Origin: Polaromonas sp.
Lineage (GTDB): Bacteria; Pseudomonadota; Gammaproteobacteria; Burkholderiales; Burkholderiaceae_C
Assembly (NCBI RefSeq): GCF_012927455.1
Contig: NZ_JABBPE010000002.1
Location: 434,001 to 498,000, forward strand
Length of the DNA: 64,000 nt
Reading direction: 5' to 3'
Shown: positions 62,161-64,000 of the stretch, piece after piece
How the letters are laid out: the number at the start of each line of letters is the position of its first letter
Numbering within the stretch: the first letter of the stretch is position 1
Program-made: the position numbers and the translations under genes
Notes under the pieces: model-generated
Databases searched by the model: none
The model's input: the letters and a program-made list of their open reading frames with translations, nothing else
Told to the model about the DNA's origin: nothing

Positions 62161-63621
62161 ATGAGCGCTGCCATCCTGATCATCGAAGACGAGATCGTAC
62201 TTGCCAAAAACATGCGTACCTACCTTGAGCGCAACGGCTACGAAGTGCGCTGCGCCGAAAGCGCCGAGGAGGGTCTGGCGGCGCTGGAGGATTTTCGCCC
62301 TGACGTCGTGCTGCTCGACTTCAACCTGCCGGGCATCGACGGGCTGCAGGCGATGGCGCGCATCCGCGCCTTCGACGCGGCGGTGCGAATCATCATGGTC
62401 ACCGGGCATGGCAGTGTGGAAATAGCGGTGGAAGCCATGAAGTCTGGTGCAGTGGACTTCCTGACCAAGCCGGTGGCATTGGCCAAGCTGCGCTTGCTGA
62501 TAGAGCGCGCCACCGAGAACGCGCAACGCCAGAGCGCGCTCGACTACTACCACAAGCGGGACAGCCAGGGAACTGACTTCAGTGCCTTGCAGGGCGAATC
62601 GACCGGAATGCGCAAGATCAAGGCGATGATGCAGCAGCTGCTACAAGCCGAAGCGCGCCTGCAAGACGGTGAGGCGCCTGCGGTGCTTGTAGTTGGCGAG
62701 ACTGGCACCGGCAAAGAGCTGGTAGCCCGGGCGCTGCACTTCAACGGCCCGCGCCGAGACAAGCCCTTCGTCGAGTTGAACTGCGCGGCACTGCCCGCGC
62801 AACTGCTGGAATCGGAGCTTTTTGGCCATGAACGCGGCGCCTTCACCGATGCGCGGGAACGCAAACTCGGCCTGGTCGAGACGGCCCAGGGCGGCACGCT
62901 GTTTCTCGATGAAATCGGCGACATGGAACCGGCCCTGCAGGCCAAGCTGCTCAAGCTGCTGGAAGATCGCACGGTTCGCCGGCTTGGCAGCGTGCGCGAG
63001 CAGCGCGTCAACGTGCGCATCGTCGCCGCCACGCACCGGCCGCTGGAGCAGCTGGTGCGTGATGGCCAGTTTCGCGCCGACCTGTACTTTCGGCTGCGTG
63101 TGGTGCAACTCGATCTGCCGCCCTTGCGCGAACGCGGCGACGACATCATGCGACTTGCCGAAAGCTTTTTGCAGCACCACGCGACACGCTACGGTAAACC
63201 GACGCCACGCGTGACTCTGGCCGCGCGCCAAGCCCTGCTGAGCCACAGCTGGCCGGGCAACGTGCGCGAATTGCGCAACCGGCTCGAACAAGCGGTGCTG
63301 CTTTGCACGGATCAGACCCTCGACGAATCGCTTCTATCTTTGAGCCCGGCGTCGCGTGACGTGGCCGGGCCAGCGACGCCTTCCACTGCGGCGGCGCGCG
63401 CTACGCCAGTCGCGCAGCCGGACGACACGAGCAGCGCCATGGCCCGCACGCTGCCTGAGCTGGAACGCGAGGCGCTGGTGCAGGCTCTCGAACGTACCGG
63501 CGGCAACGTCAGCCGCGCTGCCCGGGAACTCGGAATCAGCCGCGACACGCTGCGCTACCGCATCGAAAAGTACGGCCTGACCGCGTCAATGGTGCAGAGC
63601 AGCTTCGGCGACCTGCGCTGA
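62161..63621 (+). CDS. Sigma-54-dependent response regulator (NtrC/AtoC-type)
   Basis: 486 residues from ATG 62161. Receiver domain (1-120) with the acidic pair IIEDE and phosphoacceptor Asp in VVLLDFNLPGIDG, then a central AAA+ domain with VVGETGTGKELVARALHFNG (Walker A), the sigma-54 contact loop HERGAFTDARE (GAFTDA instead of GAFTGA) and GGTLFLDEIGDM (Walker B), and a C-terminal Fis-type HTH (GNVSRAARELGISRDTLRYR). It should activate -24/-12 promoters; the candidate at 60621 and the one ahead of nirB are within reach, the former more likely by gene context. Confidence 0.92.
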   Translation: MSAAILIIEDEIVLAKNMRTYLERNGYEVRCAESAEEGLAALEDFRPDVVLLDFNLPGIDGLQAMARIRAFDAAVRIIMVTGHGSVEIAVEAMKSGAVDFLTKPVALAKLRLLIERATENAQRQSALDYYHKRDSQGTDFSALQGESTGMRKIKAMMQQLLQAEARLQDGEAPAVLVVGETGTGKELVARALHFNGPRRDKPFVELNCAALPAQLLESELFGHERGAFTDARERKLGLVETAQGGTLFLDEIGDMEPALQAKLLKLLEDRTVRRLGSVREQRVNVRIVAATHRPLEQLVRDGQFRADLYFRLRVVQLDLPPLRERGDDIMRLAESFLQHHATRYGKPTPRVTLAARQALLSHSWPGNVRELRNRLEQAVLLCTDQTLDESLLSLSPASRDVAGPATPSTAAARATPVAQPDDTSSAMARTLPELEREALVQALERTGGNVSRAARELGISRDTLRYRIEKYGLTASMVQSSFGDLR

Positions 63622-63763
63622 AGCTGCGGGCAGTTTCGGGCCGGCCTTGTTGTTGGTCTGAACGCCGTGCACCAAGGCCACGCGCCGCACCGGCCCAATT
63701 TGGTGCGACATCTTGGTGCATGGCGATTGGGCGTATCACATACGAGGCTGCGCTAAACCTTTT

Positions 63764-63820
63764 TTGCTATTTTTTTAATAGCTACCGGCGCCGGTTCAAC
63801 ACGGGCTAGAGGCGTATTTC
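63764..63820 (+). repeat. Dispersed repeat upstream of nirB
   Basis: TTGCTATTTTTTTAATAGCT, then ACCGGCGCCGGTTCAACACG and GGCTAGAGGCGTA. The left half and the GGCTAGAG box match consensus. It lies in the 309-bp gap between the regulator and nirB; apart from this and the promoter nothing else is recognised there. Confidence 0.8.
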
Positions 63821-63869
63821 TTCAATAATTTTCCCAAAAGGCAGCGCCTGCGCGTGTCCGGCCCCGGCA

Positions 63870-63884
63870 TGGCATGGGCTTTGC
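63870..63884 (+). promoter_or_regulatory. Sigma-54 (-24/-12) promoter of nirB
   Basis: TGGCATGGGCTTTGC matches TGGCAYR-N4-TTGC at every conserved position with correct spacing. Transcription would begin about 12 bp downstream, near 63896, some 35 bp before the nirB ATG at 63931. Nitrogen (NtrC-type) control of assimilatory nitrite reductase is the natural reading. Confidence 0.8.
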
Positions 63885-63930
63885 GCTAACTGAATCACTT
63901 AATCACTTAGATAGTGCAACGGAAAGCCTC

Positions 63931-64000
63931 ATGAAAAAATCCCGCCTGGTGATGATTGGCAACGGCATGGCAGGTGTGCGTACCCTGGAGGAATTGCTCA
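63931..64000 (+). CDS. nirB: Nitrite reductase large subunit NirB, first 23 codons
   Basis: The frame begins MKKSRLVMIGNGMAGVRTLE, the FAD-binding N-terminus of NirB (NADH-dependent nitrite reductase large subunit), and runs off the right edge. The GNGMAG element is the Rossmann GxGxxG. The sigma-54-type promoter just upstream supports an assimilatory role. The call rests on 23 residues only. Confidence 0.8.
   Translation, partial: MKKSRLVMIGNGMAGVRTLEELL

Overview
The window reads as chromosome of a betaproteobacterium of the Burkholderiales, most likely a Comamonadaceae (Polaromonas/Rhodoferax-like) organism. The basis is high GC, tightly overlapped ATGA/GTGA operons, the conserved pmbA/darP, trmJ/suhB, mutS, glnS and nirB neighbourhoods, and a dispersed repeat of about 55-60 bp (core around AATAGCTGCTTGCGCCC..GGGCTAGAG) that I associate with this family. 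The family placement is inference; no rRNA is present.

Layout. 1-6.0 kb: housekeeping genes (pmbA 5' part, darP, mog, an amidase, cysE, trmJ, suhB). 6.1-21.6 kb: an aryl-polyene / xanthomonadin-like type II polyketide pigment locus. A plus-strand operon carries ACP, membrane protein, acyl-ACP ligase, two hot-dog dehydratases, LpxL-type acyltransferase, LolA-like carrier, MMPL exporter, NodB deacetylase, PAP2 phosphatase, full ketosynthase, short ketosynthase-like protein, ketoreductase and methyltransferase. It converges on a minus-strand set: GT2, PlsC-type acyltransferase and a flavin-dependent halogenase-like enzyme. 21.9-31.2 kb: mutS, an orphan Anbu proteasome-like peptidase, an alpha/beta hydrolase, uppP, a DUF924 protein, a secreted proline/tyrosine-rich protein and glnS.

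31.2-40.2 kb: an accessory region behind glnS. It holds many small toxin-antitoxin-like genes, several duplicated or decayed modules, many copies of the dispersed repeat, and one conspicuously AT-rich two-gene cassette (ParA-like ATPase plus a single-domain RelA/SpoT alarmone-synthetase homologue). At least three toxin genes are broken (amber codon, frameshift, truncation) while their partner antitoxins look intact. A decayed second copy of the glnS 3' end lies inside the region.

40.2-64 kb: a DUF938 methyltransferase and an M23 peptidase, then a long minus-strand polysaccharide operon running leftward from 60.5 to 42.0 kb. It encodes four glycosyltransferases, a heparinase/alginate-lyase-like protein, two aminoglycoside-phosphotransferase-fold proteins, a deacetylase-like protein, an AlgE-like outer-membrane barrel, two nucleotide-sugar dehydrogenases, a nucleotide-sugar epimerase, a histidine phosphatase and an ABC exporter. 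A histidine kinase and a sigma-54 response regulator diverge from it, and a sigma-54-like promoter sits in front of the operon. The window ends in nirB, preceded by a very good -24/-12 promoter.

Most interesting points: the AT-rich ParA-like/alarmone-synthetase cassette; in-frame copies of the dispersed repeat inside mutS and trmJ; the uronate-type polysaccharide locus with no recognisable polymerase; and the reduced polyene locus whose two dehydratases have complementary active-site residues.
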